From: a bacterium
GTDB taxonomy: Bacteria > Thermosulfidibacterota > Thermosulfidibacteria > Thermosulfidibacterales > Thermosulfidibacteraceae
Direction of reading: 5' to 3'
Assembly: GCA_027037155.1 (NCBI GenBank)
Contig: JALWBK010000072.1
Span: forward strand, 1,704 to 12,095
DNA length: 10,392 nt
The notes under the pieces were generated by a model. The model searched no databases, was not told where the DNA came from, and worked only from the letters and a program-made list of their open reading frames with translations. Made by a program: the position numbers and the translations under genes. Of this stretch, positions 1 to 5,784 are shown in pieces. Each line of letters starts with the position of its first letter. The first letter of the stretch is position 1.

Positions 1-104
1 TTTTTGATATGTTCGTTCCCCATGGGAAGGCTTCTGATCTGAGAAGTGAATTGGGTTTGGATGCGAAGGGTATAGTGAGGGCTGTTAAGAAGCTACTGTC
101 ATGA
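1..104 (+). CDS. dxs: 1-deoxy-D-xylulose-5-phosphate synthase, C-terminal end (partial)
   Basis: Only the last 33 codons are in the window; the gene enters from the left edge and stops at TGA 102-104. The visible peptide contains FVPHG, then SELGLDAKGI and a basic C-terminal helix (VKKLLS). This matches the well-known C-terminus of Dxs (E. coli has FIPQG ... AELGLDAAGM). Dxs condenses pyruvate and glyceraldehyde 3-phosphate with thiamine diphosphate, the first step of the MEP isoprenoid pathway, and also feeds thiamine and pyridoxal synthesis. The catalytic and ThDP-binding parts lie outside the window, so completeness cannot be judged. The stop overlaps the next start (ATGA, 101-104), which implies co-translation with the downstream hydrolase. 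The family call rests on a short but distinctive segment. Confidence 0.85.
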   Translation, partial: FDMFVPHGKASDLRSELGLDAKGIVRAVKKLLS

Positions 105-925
105 AGATAGTCTTTCTGGGTTCTTCTGGAGGAAGAAGGATAACCTTCACCCAAAAGCGTGCCTCCGGTGGTTTCCTTGTAGGCGATAATGGTTGCTGGA
201 TACATGTGGATCCAGGCCCCGGTGCCTTTGTGAGGCTCATTCAGATTGGTGTTGATCCTATGTCCCTTTCCGGTTTTGTGCTGAGCCACAGGCACATGGA
301 TCACTCAGCGGATATAAACACCCTTATTGAGGCACGGACCATGGGGGGGTGGAATCCCGGTGGCGTGCTCTTTGCCCCTGAGGATGCGTTGGAGGGTGAT
401 GATCCTGTGGTTTTCAGGTACCACAGGGGTAATCTTGAGCGCATAGGTACCTTAAAAGAGGGATTCAGTTCCGCTGTAGGTTCGGTGCAAGTGAAGGTTG
501 CACTTAAACACAGGCACCACGGGGTTGAAACCTACGGGCTCATCTTTGAGGCTGATAGATGTAGGGTTGGATACGTGACTGATGGGCTTTTTGAGGAGAA
601 GATGCTTGAGGCCTATGCAGGTTGTGATGTGTTGCTGATAAATACCACCTTCAGGCATAGAAGGGAGCTTGAGCATCTGTGCCTTGACGATGCGGTGGCT
701 ATTCTGTCGGCTGTTAAGCCTTCGGTGGGGATAATCACACACTTTGGGGCGGAGATCGTCTTCTGGGGATTGGATAGGGCTGCTTCCTATGTGGAGGAGA
801 GGTCTGGAGTGAAGGTGATACCCGCTAAGGAGTTTATTCAGGTTTCTTTAGGGAATTCCTTTGCATTGGAGAGGTTGAAGTTGGTAAACCCTATAGGGAT
901 TGCTTACAAGAGCAGATCAGGTTGA
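101..925 (+). CDS. MBL-fold metallo-hydrolase (RNase Z-like)
   Basis: 274-residue metallo-beta-lactamase-fold protein. The metal-binding signature SHRHMDH is at residues 61-67 (H62, H64, D66, H67). A further His-rich segment KHRHHG (135-140), an Asp in GYVTDG (D160) and ITHFG (H213) supply the remaining expected ligands, so a two-metal site looks intact. The N-terminus MKIVFLGSSGG is typical of the RNase Z/ElaC-like branch. The segment normally reading ExTF near the active site is LINTTF here (179-183), and there is no obvious RNase Z exosite arm, so tRNA 3' processing is not assured; a phosphodiesterase or other small-substrate hydrolase is equally possible. The start is ATG 101, overlapping the dxs stop by 4 bp; no strong ribosome site precedes it, which fits translational coupling. 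The fold is clear; the substrate is unknown. Confidence 0.85.
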   Translation: MKIVFLGSSGGRRITFTQKRASGGFLVGDNGCWIHVDPGPGAFVRLIQIGVDPMSLSGFVLSHRHMDHSADINTLIEARTMGGWNPGGVLFAPEDALEGDDPVVFRYHRGNLERIGTLKEGFSSAVGSVQVKVALKHRHHGVETYGLIFEADRCRVGYVTDGLFEEKMLEAYAGCDVLLINTTFRHRRELEHLCLDDAVAILSAVKPSVGIITHFGAEIVFWGLDRAASYVEERSGVKVIPAKEFIQVSLGNSFALERLKLVNPIGIAYKSRSG

Positions 926-966
926 TACGTAAGCTTTTGTCTGCTAAATAGTGTGCACCATTGCAC

Positions 967-976
967 AGGGAGGAGG
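967..976 (+). promoter_or_regulatory. strong ribosome binding site deciding the start at 981
   Basis: The purine run AGGGAGGAGG lies 4 bases before ATG 981 and is close to a perfect anti-16S complement. It falls inside the coding region of a longer reading that would begin at GTG 951, and so argues for the ATG 981 start. Just upstream, GTGCA (953-957) and TGCAC (962-966) could form a small 5-bp hairpin with a CCAT loop; this is probably trivial. Confidence 0.75.
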
Positions 977-980
977 AACA

Positions 981-1259
981 ATGAGCCACCTTCATCTTGA
1001 GAATATAAGGCCTGTAAGGAAGTTTTTTAATGAGCTTCAAAAGCTGTATCCGGCTCCCTGGCACCACCACGAGGTGAGGGTGCAGGGTAAGGATGGCAGG
1101 GAGTACAAGGTCTTTATCCCTGAAGGAAGACCCGACATGATTGCAGTGGTGTGTGAAGCCAAAGAGCTTTACGAAGTCTTTGAGCATCTTGATGAAGCTT
1201 GCAAGTTTCTTAAAGAGAAGGTTGGGCTAAGCTTACTTCCCACTGCTTGCGAGGAATAA
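981..1259 (+). CDS. conserved-looking small protein of unknown function (92 aa)
   Basis: A 92-residue protein beginning MSHLHLENIR, with a very good ribosome site (967-976) directing ATG 981. I do not recognise a family. No signal peptide or membrane segment is visible; it looks soluble and alpha/beta. Features that can be seen are an N-terminal amphipathic helix (about 9-24), a His cluster PWHHHEV near residues 26-32, a short beta-hairpin-like stretch with EYKVFIPEG, a hydrophobic strand (MIAVVCEA) and a C-terminal amphipathic helix rich in Lys/Glu. It sits 55 bases after the MBL hydrolase and 9 bases before the Bax-like gene, so it is probably co-transcribed with both. The strong ribosome site and matching codon style support a real gene. 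The function is unknown. Confidence 0.7.
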   Translation: MSHLHLENIRPVRKFFNELQKLYPAPWHHHEVRVQGKDGREYKVFIPEGRPDMIAVVCEAKELYEVFEHLDEACKFLKEKVGLSLLPTACEE

Positions 1260-1268
1260 GTTTTTGCC

Positions 1269-2108
1269 TTGAGAAGGGGACTCTTTTTAATCCCCGTTCT
1301 TTTAGTTCTGCTGTTTGTCTTTTTTTGTGTGCATCGGGAGAAGTCTTTCTATGTAAGGCTGCGGTTTGTAACACCCAAAAGCCCCGATGATATAGTTCAC
1401 CAACGCTGTAGTTCCGTTGTGCCTATCGTTTATAAAAAGATTCCCTGCCTTAAGGGCTTTTCGGTAAAGGAGAGGAAGAAGATTTTCATTAATCTTTTGC
1501 TTCCCGCTGTGCTTGTGAAAAACTTTGAGATTGCTGAGCTTAGAAAGAGGGTTCTCTGGCTTTTGGAAAAGGCTCGCGAAGGGAGCATTTCTGAAAAGGA
1601 GAGGGTATGGCTTTCGGAGCTTATGGAGAAGTACAGGGCATCAAACTATCAGGAGCTTCTGAGAAGGTTAGATGTGATTCCTGCAGGTATCGTTATAGCT
1701 CAGGCGGCTATAGAGAGTGGATGGGGCAGTTCTCGCTTTTTCTGTGAGGCCAACAACATCTTTGGAGAGTGGGACTTTTCTGCTAAAGGCACTGGAGTCA
1801 AGGCAAAAGACTCCGAGGTCTATCTCAAGCGTTTTCCGGACATACTGGCGGCGGTTGATAGTTACTACTACAGTATAAATGCAGGCTGGGCTTATAAAGA
1901 GTTTAGGGAAGCGCGGGCTAAGGCTAAGGGTTCGTTGGAACTTGCCAAGTATCTCTTCAGGTACTCACAGCTTGGGGAGGAGTATGTTGAGAGGCTGGTT
2001 CGTATCATTAGGCAGAATGGGCTTTACAGGTACGACAACTGCACCATTGATCCAGATTACATTAGCTCTGTTAGCCATTTTTACTTTGACTGTCCCGGCC
2101 CGTTCTGA
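1269..2108 (+). CDS. Bax-like glucosaminidase-domain protein, membrane-anchored
   Basis: A 279-residue protein with an N-terminal signal anchor (basic MRRG, then a hydrophobic stretch at about 5-21), a linker rich in Lys/Glu, and a C-terminal glucosaminidase (Bax/FlgJ-like) domain from about residue 120 to 259. Key motifs are AQAAIESGWG (144-153), whose Glu149 is the expected catalytic acid of this lysozyme-like fold, and NNIFGEW (162-168), the NN(L/I)FG signature. The ending YVERLVRIIRQNGLYRYD is typical of the family. E. coli Bax is the closest named relative I recall. The likely role is cleavage of the glycan backbone of peptidoglycan in the periplasm. The start is TTG 1269, the first possible start after an in-frame TAA at 1257-1259; GAGG at 1251-1254 is a rather distant ribosome site. 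The last 20 or so residues lie beyond the conserved domain and are read through the start region of the next gene. Confidence 0.82.
   Translation: MRRGLFLIPVLLVLLFVFFCVHREKSFYVRLRFVTPKSPDDIVHQRCSSVVPIVYKKIPCLKGFSVKERKKIFINLLLPAVLVKNFEIAELRKRVLWLLEKAREGSISEKERVWLSELMEKYRASNYQELLRRLDVIPAGIVIAQAAIESGWGSSRFFCEANNIFGEWDFSAKGTGVKAKDSEVYLKRFPDILAAVDSYYYSINAGWAYKEFREARAKAKGSLELAKYLFRYSQLGEEYVERLVRIIRQNGLYRYDNCTIDPDYISSVSHFYFDCPGPF
1974..1982 (+). promoter_or_regulatory. ribosome site inside the bax-like gene, candidate for the deacetylase
   Basis: GGGGAGGAG sits inside the bax-like coding sequence, 1 to 4 bases before ATG 1984 and about 6 bases before TTG 1987, both in the deacetylase frame. The alternative deacetylase starts (ATG 2017, TTG 2047) have only weak AGG-type sites. 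Part of the match is imposed by the Gly-Glu-Glu codons of the upstream protein, so this is suggestive rather than decisive. Confidence 0.45.
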
Positions 2109-3024
2109 GGTATATGTCCTTCTCTATCACAGGTTTGAGGATAGCCGATATCCCAGCACTTCCGTGTCCTTAGAGGATCTTCAGTGGCAGATGGAGTATT
2201 TAAAAAAGAACGGCTACAGGGTGCTTTCTCTGTCTGAATTTAAGAGGTGCTTTCTGCACAAGAACTGTCCCGAAAAAAGTATACTTATCACCGTGGACGA
2301 CGGATATAAATCTACTATGAAGGCCTTTGAGGTCTTTTCTAAGTACGGGTTTCCCTTTGTTGTCTTTCTCTATCTTGAGGCGGTGGGAAGGTATCCTGAT
2401 TTTTTATCCGTTGAGGACATAAGGAAGTTCCAAAGATCTGGTTTGGTGGAGTTTGGTTCCCATTCCTATTCCCACTTTTCTGTGGCGAAGATGGCGTGTA
2501 TGCCTGAAGAGGAGAGAAAAGGATTTTTTGAAAGGGATATAGAGAGGGCGGAAAAGAGGTTTAGGGAGCTTTTGGGGGTGAAACCGTCCGTCTTTGCCTA
2601 TCCCTACGGGGAGTACAGCAGGGAGCTGATAGAGGTTTTAAAGAAGAGAGGATATGAGTTTGCCTTCACTCAGGACTTGGGGGTTGTGGGAAACTGTACC
2701 GATAGATACCTGATTCCAAGGATTCCAGTGGTGGGCTCGTGGAGCTCTAAGGATAGGTTTGTCCAGTTTCTTAAGTTGGGGTTTCTTTGTGTGAACGGAA
2801 CCATTCCCTACGGTGTAGTTGAGAATCCCGTGGTTGTTGGGCCTTTTGATGCCCCTTATAGAAATTGCTACCTTTACTCCACCTTGTTGGGATGGATTAA
2901 AAAGAAAAAAGCTATCTTTCATCTGAAAAGGGGCAGAAACAGGGTGGGTGTGGTGTGCGTGGACAGAGGGGTTAAAAGAATGCTGCTGAGGACGGTGATT
3001 CCCAAGGAGGATGTATGCCCATAA
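1984..3024 (+). CDS. exported polysaccharide deacetylase (NodB-type, carbohydrate esterase 4)
   Basis: Numbered from ATG 1984 (346 aa). A hydrophobic signal segment at about 22-37 is followed by VPARS-E, a plausible signal peptidase cleavage after residue 41. The NodB fold follows: an entry motif VLLYHRF (45-51); motif 1 TVDDG (103-107), with D105 as probable catalytic base and D106 as metal ligand; motif 2 HSYSH (160-164), giving the two metal-binding His residues; and motif 3 FAYPYGEY (204-211). The family removes N- or O-acetyl groups from polysaccharides, here most likely peptidoglycan or an exopolysaccharide. The start is uncertain: ATG 2017 or TTG 2047 would give a shorter protein with no positive charge before the hydrophobic core, whereas 1984 supplies two Arg and a good ribosome site but overlaps the bax-like gene by 125 bp. 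The pairing with a glucosaminidase suggests joint wall remodelling. The C-terminal ~90 residues (from about 255) lie beyond the catalytic motifs and are not recognised. Confidence 0.82.
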   Translation: MLRGWFVSLGRMGFTGTTTAPLIQITLALLAIFTLTVPARSEVYVLLYHRFEDSRYPSTSVSLEDLQWQMEYLKKNGYRVLSLSEFKRCFLHKNCPEKSILITVDDGYKSTMKAFEVFSKYGFPFVVFLYLEAVGRYPDFLSVEDIRKFQRSGLVEFGSHSYSHFSVAKMACMPEEERKGFFERDIERAEKRFRELLGVKPSVFAYPYGEYSRELIEVLKKRGYEFAFTQDLGVVGNCTDRYLIPRIPVVGSWSSKDRFVQFLKLGFLCVNGTIPYGVVENPVVVGPFDAPYRNCYLYSTLLGWIKKKKAIFHLKRGRNRVGVVCVDRGVKRMLLRTVIPKEDVCP

Positions 3025-3737
3025 CGGTTGTTTTGGTGGAGCCTAAGTATCCGGAGAACATAGGAGCAGCGGCCAGGGCGTGTGCCAACTTTGGGGTGCG
3101 CAATTTGAGGGTGGTCTCTCCAAGGGTTATGGACTGGGAGAGAATTCTTACTATGGCGACCCGGGTGGGTGAGGAGGTGGCAAAAGATCTTAAGGTTTTT
3201 GACAGCTTAAATGACGCACTTTCCGATTGCAACTACGTTGTGGGAAGTACTGCAAGACTTGGTGCTCATAGAAAGGTGCATAAGACCCTTCGTGAGGTGG
3301 CTTGTGATGTGGCTTCCTATTCTGTGAACAACAGGGTGGCTTTGGTTTTCGGTAACGAGAAGTGGGGGCTTACCAACGAGCAGCTTTACATGTGCCACGA
3401 TGTCTTCACCATCCCTACTGAGGGTGGCAGCTCCCTTAACGTGGCTCAGGCTGTGGTGGTTACGCTTTACGAGGTTTACCAGGCCGCTTCGCAGGTGGCT
3501 CTGCCGAAGCCTCAGGTAGCCACAGTTGAAGAGCAGGAGCTCATGTACTCAAAGATAAAACAGGTATGCGAAGCTGTAGACTTTGTGCCTCACAACAACA
3601 CCGTATTATGGATGACGAGTATAAAAAGGCTACTGGCAAAGACGGAGCTTACCAGCAAAGAGGTGAAGATCATTGTAGGATTCTGTCGAAAGCTTCTACG
3701 CGCTCTCAACAACCTCAAGAACCCTAATGGCCACTGA
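3015..3737 (+). CDS. trmJ: tRNA (cytidine/uridine-2'-O-)-methyltransferase TrmJ-like (SPOUT)
   Basis: A 240-residue SpoU/TrmJ-type methyltransferase with the trefoil-knot fold. Motif 1 is VEPKYPENIGAAARA (8-22; N15 and R21 are the conserved residues), motif 2 is LVFGNEKWGLTNEQL (110-124; E115), and motif 3 is IPTEGGSSLNVAQAV (133-147; the SLN core). The opening VLVEPxxPENIGAAARA is characteristic of the TrmJ branch. A helical C-terminal part (about 170-240) fits the TrmJ dimer/tRNA-binding extension. TrmJ methylates the ribose of residue 32 in the tRNA anticodon loop using S-adenosylmethionine; specificity for C32/U32 is assumed from family membership. The start ATG 3015 is preceded by AAGGAGG (3004-3010) with a 4-base spacer, and the gene overlaps the deacetylase by 10 bp. 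Its 3' end overlaps the convergent DUF4911-type gene by 42 bp. Confidence 0.88.
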   Translation: MPITVVLVEPKYPENIGAAARACANFGVRNLRVVSPRVMDWERILTMATRVGEEVAKDLKVFDSLNDALSDCNYVVGSTARLGAHRKVHKTLREVACDVASYSVNNRVALVFGNEKWGLTNEQLYMCHDVFTIPTEGGSSLNVAQAVVVTLYEVYQAASQVALPKPQVATVEEQELMYSKIKQVCEAVDFVPHNNTVLWMTSIKRLLAKTELTSKEVKIIVGFCRKLLRALNNLKNPNGH

Positions 3738-3947
3738 GTATTCCTTTTTGAGGGCCTCAATTATCTTCTCTGCGATATCTTTTAAATCGCTGGAGGTGTA
3801 GATCTCCATTATGGAGTTCTTCTTGTCTACAACTCTCACTATAGCTACATGCTCATAGCCTTCAAAAATGGCGTTTATTAAACCTATATTGCTTCTGTCC
3901 ACCTGTACTTTGAAGATGACTTCCCTTATTTGTCCCTTTCCACCCAT
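3696..3947 (-). CDS. DUF4911-like small protein (83 aa)
   Basis: An 83-residue acidic/basic alpha-beta protein. The pattern of a beta strand (VIFKVQVDR), a helix ending IFEGYEHVAIVRVVD, a central strand MEIYTSS and a final amphipathic helix (about 53-70) resembles the DUF4911 family of small proteins found in thermophiles and deltaproteobacteria. No biochemical role is known to me. The ATG at 3947 overlaps the end of trmH by 22 bp, with AAGGA directly before it, so it is the last gene of a folC-trmH-DUF4911 unit. Its last 14 codons are antisense to the last codons of trmJ. Assignment to the DUF family is by recollection of its pattern and is moderately sure; that the gene is real is supported by the operon arrangement. 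Confidence 0.65.
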   Translation of the reverse strand: MGGKGQIREVIFKVQVDRSNIGLINAIFEGYEHVAIVRVVDKKNSIMEIYTSSDLKDIAEKIIEALKKEYSVAIRVLEVVESA

Positions 3948-4510
3948 TCCTTAAACAGTTGCCTCCTTCTTTCTTTGTCCATTCTCGGTTTTGCATACAT
4001 TCCCTTTTTGTCTCTCTGCCTGAAGGCTTCGTATAGGATCAGTGCGGTGGCTACCGATACGTTGAAGCTCTGGACGAATCCCACCATGGGTACCATTATG
4101 TTGGCATCTGCCATGCTCAGGGCTTCTTCGCTTACCCCTTCTAACTCTGAACCTACAACAATGGCCACCTTTTGGGTTAGATCTGCATCCCTTATGTCTA
4201 TGGCATCTGTGGCAAGGTGGGTGGTCAGTATCTTAAAACCTAAAGACTTGAGATGGCTTAAGCATTCTTTGGTGTTTTCAAAAAAGTAGAGGGTAAGCCA
4301 TCTGTAGCTACCGCTGCTGACGGTTTTGGAGACTCCTAAGGATTTACCTTCTTTTATAATGTACACATCCTGCACACCGAATGCATCACAGCTTCTAAGT
4401 ATAGCGCTGGCGTTGTGGGGGTTCTTTATTCTTTCAAGCACCACAACCAAGTCAGGTTGCCTTCTCCTTAAAACTTCAGCGTATCTTTTACATCTCCTGA
4501 GGGTAGGCAC
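3926..4510 (-). CDS. trmH: tRNA (guanosine-18-2'-O)-methyltransferase TrmH-like (SPOUT)
   Basis: A 194-residue SpoU methyltransferase. The N-terminus KRYAEVLRRRQPDLVVVLE closely follows TrmH (E. coli has an ARRQPDLTV segment). Motif 1 is PHNASAILRSCDAFG (31-45; N33, R39), motif 2 is VVGSELEGVSEEAL (118-131) and motif 3 is VPMVGFVQSFNVSVA (140-154); the usual SLN reads SFN here. A basic C-terminal tail (KPRMDKERRRQ) is typical and helps bind tRNA. TrmH methylates the 2'-OH of G18 in the D-loop with S-adenosylmethionine, stabilising the tRNA core, which matters in thermophiles. The start is GTG 4510, supported by GAGGTG upstream at suitable spacing; the gene overlaps the end of folC by 23 bp. 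It is distinct from the TrmJ-like gene that faces it. Confidence 0.88.
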   Translation of the reverse strand: MPTLRRCKRYAEVLRRRQPDLVVVLERIKNPHNASAILRSCDAFGVQDVYIIKEGKSLGVSKTVSSGSYRWLTLYFFENTKECLSHLKSLGFKILTTHLATDAIDIRDADLTQKVAIVVGSELEGVSEEALSMADANIMVPMVGFVQSFNVSVATALILYEAFRQRDKKGMYAKPRMDKERRRQLFKEWVERDK

Positions 4511-5723
4511 TTTTAATCACCTCTTTAGCGGTCTTCACCATCCAGAAGGAGCCGGCAAACACAACCGTTTCGTTTTTCAAGTTTTGTAGTAGCGTTTTCA
4601 AAGATTCTTTGTCCATCCAGGTAAATTGGGGAGCGTCTTTGGGAGTGAGTGCCCTTTGGGTATTTTGCTCAATTAGCACAACATCCTTTGCGTGGTGTTT
4701 TGCGATGTTTAGGATCTTTTGCCAGTCCTTGTCTTTCAGCAGTGAGAGTATCACTAAAGGTTTTTCGTTTAGGAGCTTTTTGATGCTTCTGAATAGAAAG
4801 GCTATGGCAAGAGAGTTATGGGCAGTGTCAAGTATGAAGGTGTTGCTCTTTCTTTTTATCACCTCTGCTCTTCCTGGAATGCAGGCTTTTTTTAAGCAGA
4901 CTCTGACTGTTTTTGGTTCTATCTTTATAAGATTCTGTGCTGCTGATACTGCAAGGCAAGCGTTTATGGCCAATGCAGCGTTTACCGTTGGCAGTTCTAC
5001 ATTGGGGATTATTGTATCTTCTGCTTTTAAATCAAAGACTAAGTGGAAGTTTTTGAAGTGTAGGTTTTTAACTTGAAGGTTCCTATTGTACCGTAGCAGA
5101 GTGGAATTAGTTTGATGAATCCTTTCTGTCACTACCTCTTCAGCAGTCTTGGGAAGTTTCCCTGTAATCACTAAGTTTTTTGACTTTATTATCGCTGCTT
5201 TTTCAGCTGCGATTTCTTGCACAGAGTCTCCTAAAAAGTCCCTATGATCCAACCCCACGCTTGTGATGATGCTGATCTTGTTTGGAAGCACGTTGGTGGC
5301 ATCAAGCCTTCCGCCCAATCCTACCTCGCATACGACAACCTCAGGGTTGAACTCGCAGGCTATTTGGAAAAAGGCAAGGGTGAATGTTTCAAAGGGGGTT
5401 AGATTGAGGTTGAATTGTTCGGACACCCTTTTGGCTTTGTCAATGTATCTGTTAAGAATTTCTTCATCCACCGGTGTTCCATTAATAAGGATTCTTTCGG
5501 TGAAAGAGTCTATATGTGGTGAAGTGTAAACAACGGTTTTTTTTCCGTGACTAACGAGAATATTTCCGAGGAACAGTGCCGTAGATCCTTTACCGTTGGT
5601 TCCAGCTATTAGCACAGATGTGAACTTGGATAGGTTGAGGTTTAGTTTCTTTACCGCCTTTGCGATTCTTTCTAAACCGAGTTTTATATCTGTATCAATT
5701 GCGTTCATCCTATTTGTGCTCAT
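4488..5723 (-). CDS. folC: folylpolyglutamate synthase / dihydrofolate synthase
   Basis: About 411 residues from ATG 5723. It is a Mur-ligase-like ATP-dependent enzyme that adds glutamate to folates; many bacterial FolC proteins also make dihydrofolate from dihydropteroate. Seen here: a folate-contact segment IKLGLERI (13-20), the P-loop GTNGKGST (41-48), TSPHIDSFTERI (67-78), CEVGLGGRLDATN (132-144), a GLDHRDFLG segment, GRAEV, and DTAHN (299-303; usually DGAHNP, so this is a variant). Length is close to the family norm, but the N-terminus is short: an in-frame TAA at 5745-5747 rules out the usual first helix, leaving only about 12 residues before LGLERI. Start candidates are GTG 5729, ATG 5723 and ATG 5708, none with a strong ribosome site; the short leader could mean a leaderless or near-leaderless transcript. 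It heads the minus-strand unit with trmH and the DUF4911-like gene. Confidence 0.9.
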   Translation of the reverse strand: MSTNRMNAIDTDIKLGLERIAKAVKKLNLNLSKFTSVLIAGTNGKGSTALFLGNILVSHGKKTVVYTSPHIDSFTERILINGTPVDEEILNRYIDKAKRVSEQFNLNLTPFETFTLAFFQIACEFNPEVVVCEVGLGGRLDATNVLPNKISIITSVGLDHRDFLGDSVQEIAAEKAAIIKSKNLVITGKLPKTAEEVVTERIHQTNSTLLRYNRNLQVKNLHFKNFHLVFDLKAEDTIIPNVELPTVNAALAINACLAVSAAQNLIKIEPKTVRVCLKKACIPGRAEVIKRKSNTFILDTAHNSLAIAFLFRSIKKLLNEKPLVILSLLKDKDWQKILNIAKHHAKDVVLIEQNTQRALTPKDAPQFTWMDKESLKTLLQNLKNETVVFAGSFWMVKTAKEVIKSAYPQEM

Positions 5724-5751
5724 TGCCACGTTGTTTTGGTTGGTTTATAAA
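5724..5751 (+). promoter_or_regulatory. putative sigma70-type promoter for maeB
   Basis: TTGCCA (5724-5729) and TATAAA (5746-5751) are separated by 16 bases, giving 4 to 5 of 6 matches to each consensus box. The predicted transcript would start near 5758 and have a leader of about 27 bases. The octamer TTTATAAA (5744-5751) is palindromic, so it could also serve a minus-strand promoter for folC, but no convincing -35 box is visible for that direction. The assignment is inference from sequence pattern. Confidence 0.5.
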
Positions 5752-5770
5752 AGCATAAAAATCACGAAAA

Positions 5771-5778
5771 GGGGAGGG
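5771..5778 (+). promoter_or_regulatory. ribosome binding site deciding the maeB start at 5785
   Basis: GGGGAGGG with a 6-base spacer to ATG 5785. It is the strongest ribosome site near the beginning of maeB, and it separates the real start from a 63-codon upstream extension of the open frame that runs antisense to folC. Confidence 0.8.
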
Positions 5779-5784
5779 CGTAAC

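Noticed and set aside
953..966. Small inverted repeat GTGCA / TGCAC before the ribosome site at 967
   Set aside because: Only 5 bp with a 4-base loop and no T-run; too short to call an operator or terminator.
951..980. GTG 951 as the start of the 92-residue protein
   Set aside because: The purine-rich ribosome site at 967-976 would lie inside the coding sequence; ATG 981 fits it.
4609..5076. 155-codon plus-strand open frame inside folC
   Set aside because: Complement of folC; the hydrophobic Phe/Ser/Leu-rich translation is typical of an antisense shadow.
5596..5784. 63-codon upstream extension of the maeB frame
   Set aside because: It runs antisense through the 5' end of folC, includes a chance hydrophobic stretch, and is bypassed by the strong ribosome site before ATG 5785, where family homology starts.
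5709..5784. Divergent folC promoter on the minus strand
   Set aside because: The palindromic TTTATAAA could act as a -10 box, but no credible -35 box is visible on that strand, so it is not listed as a feature.
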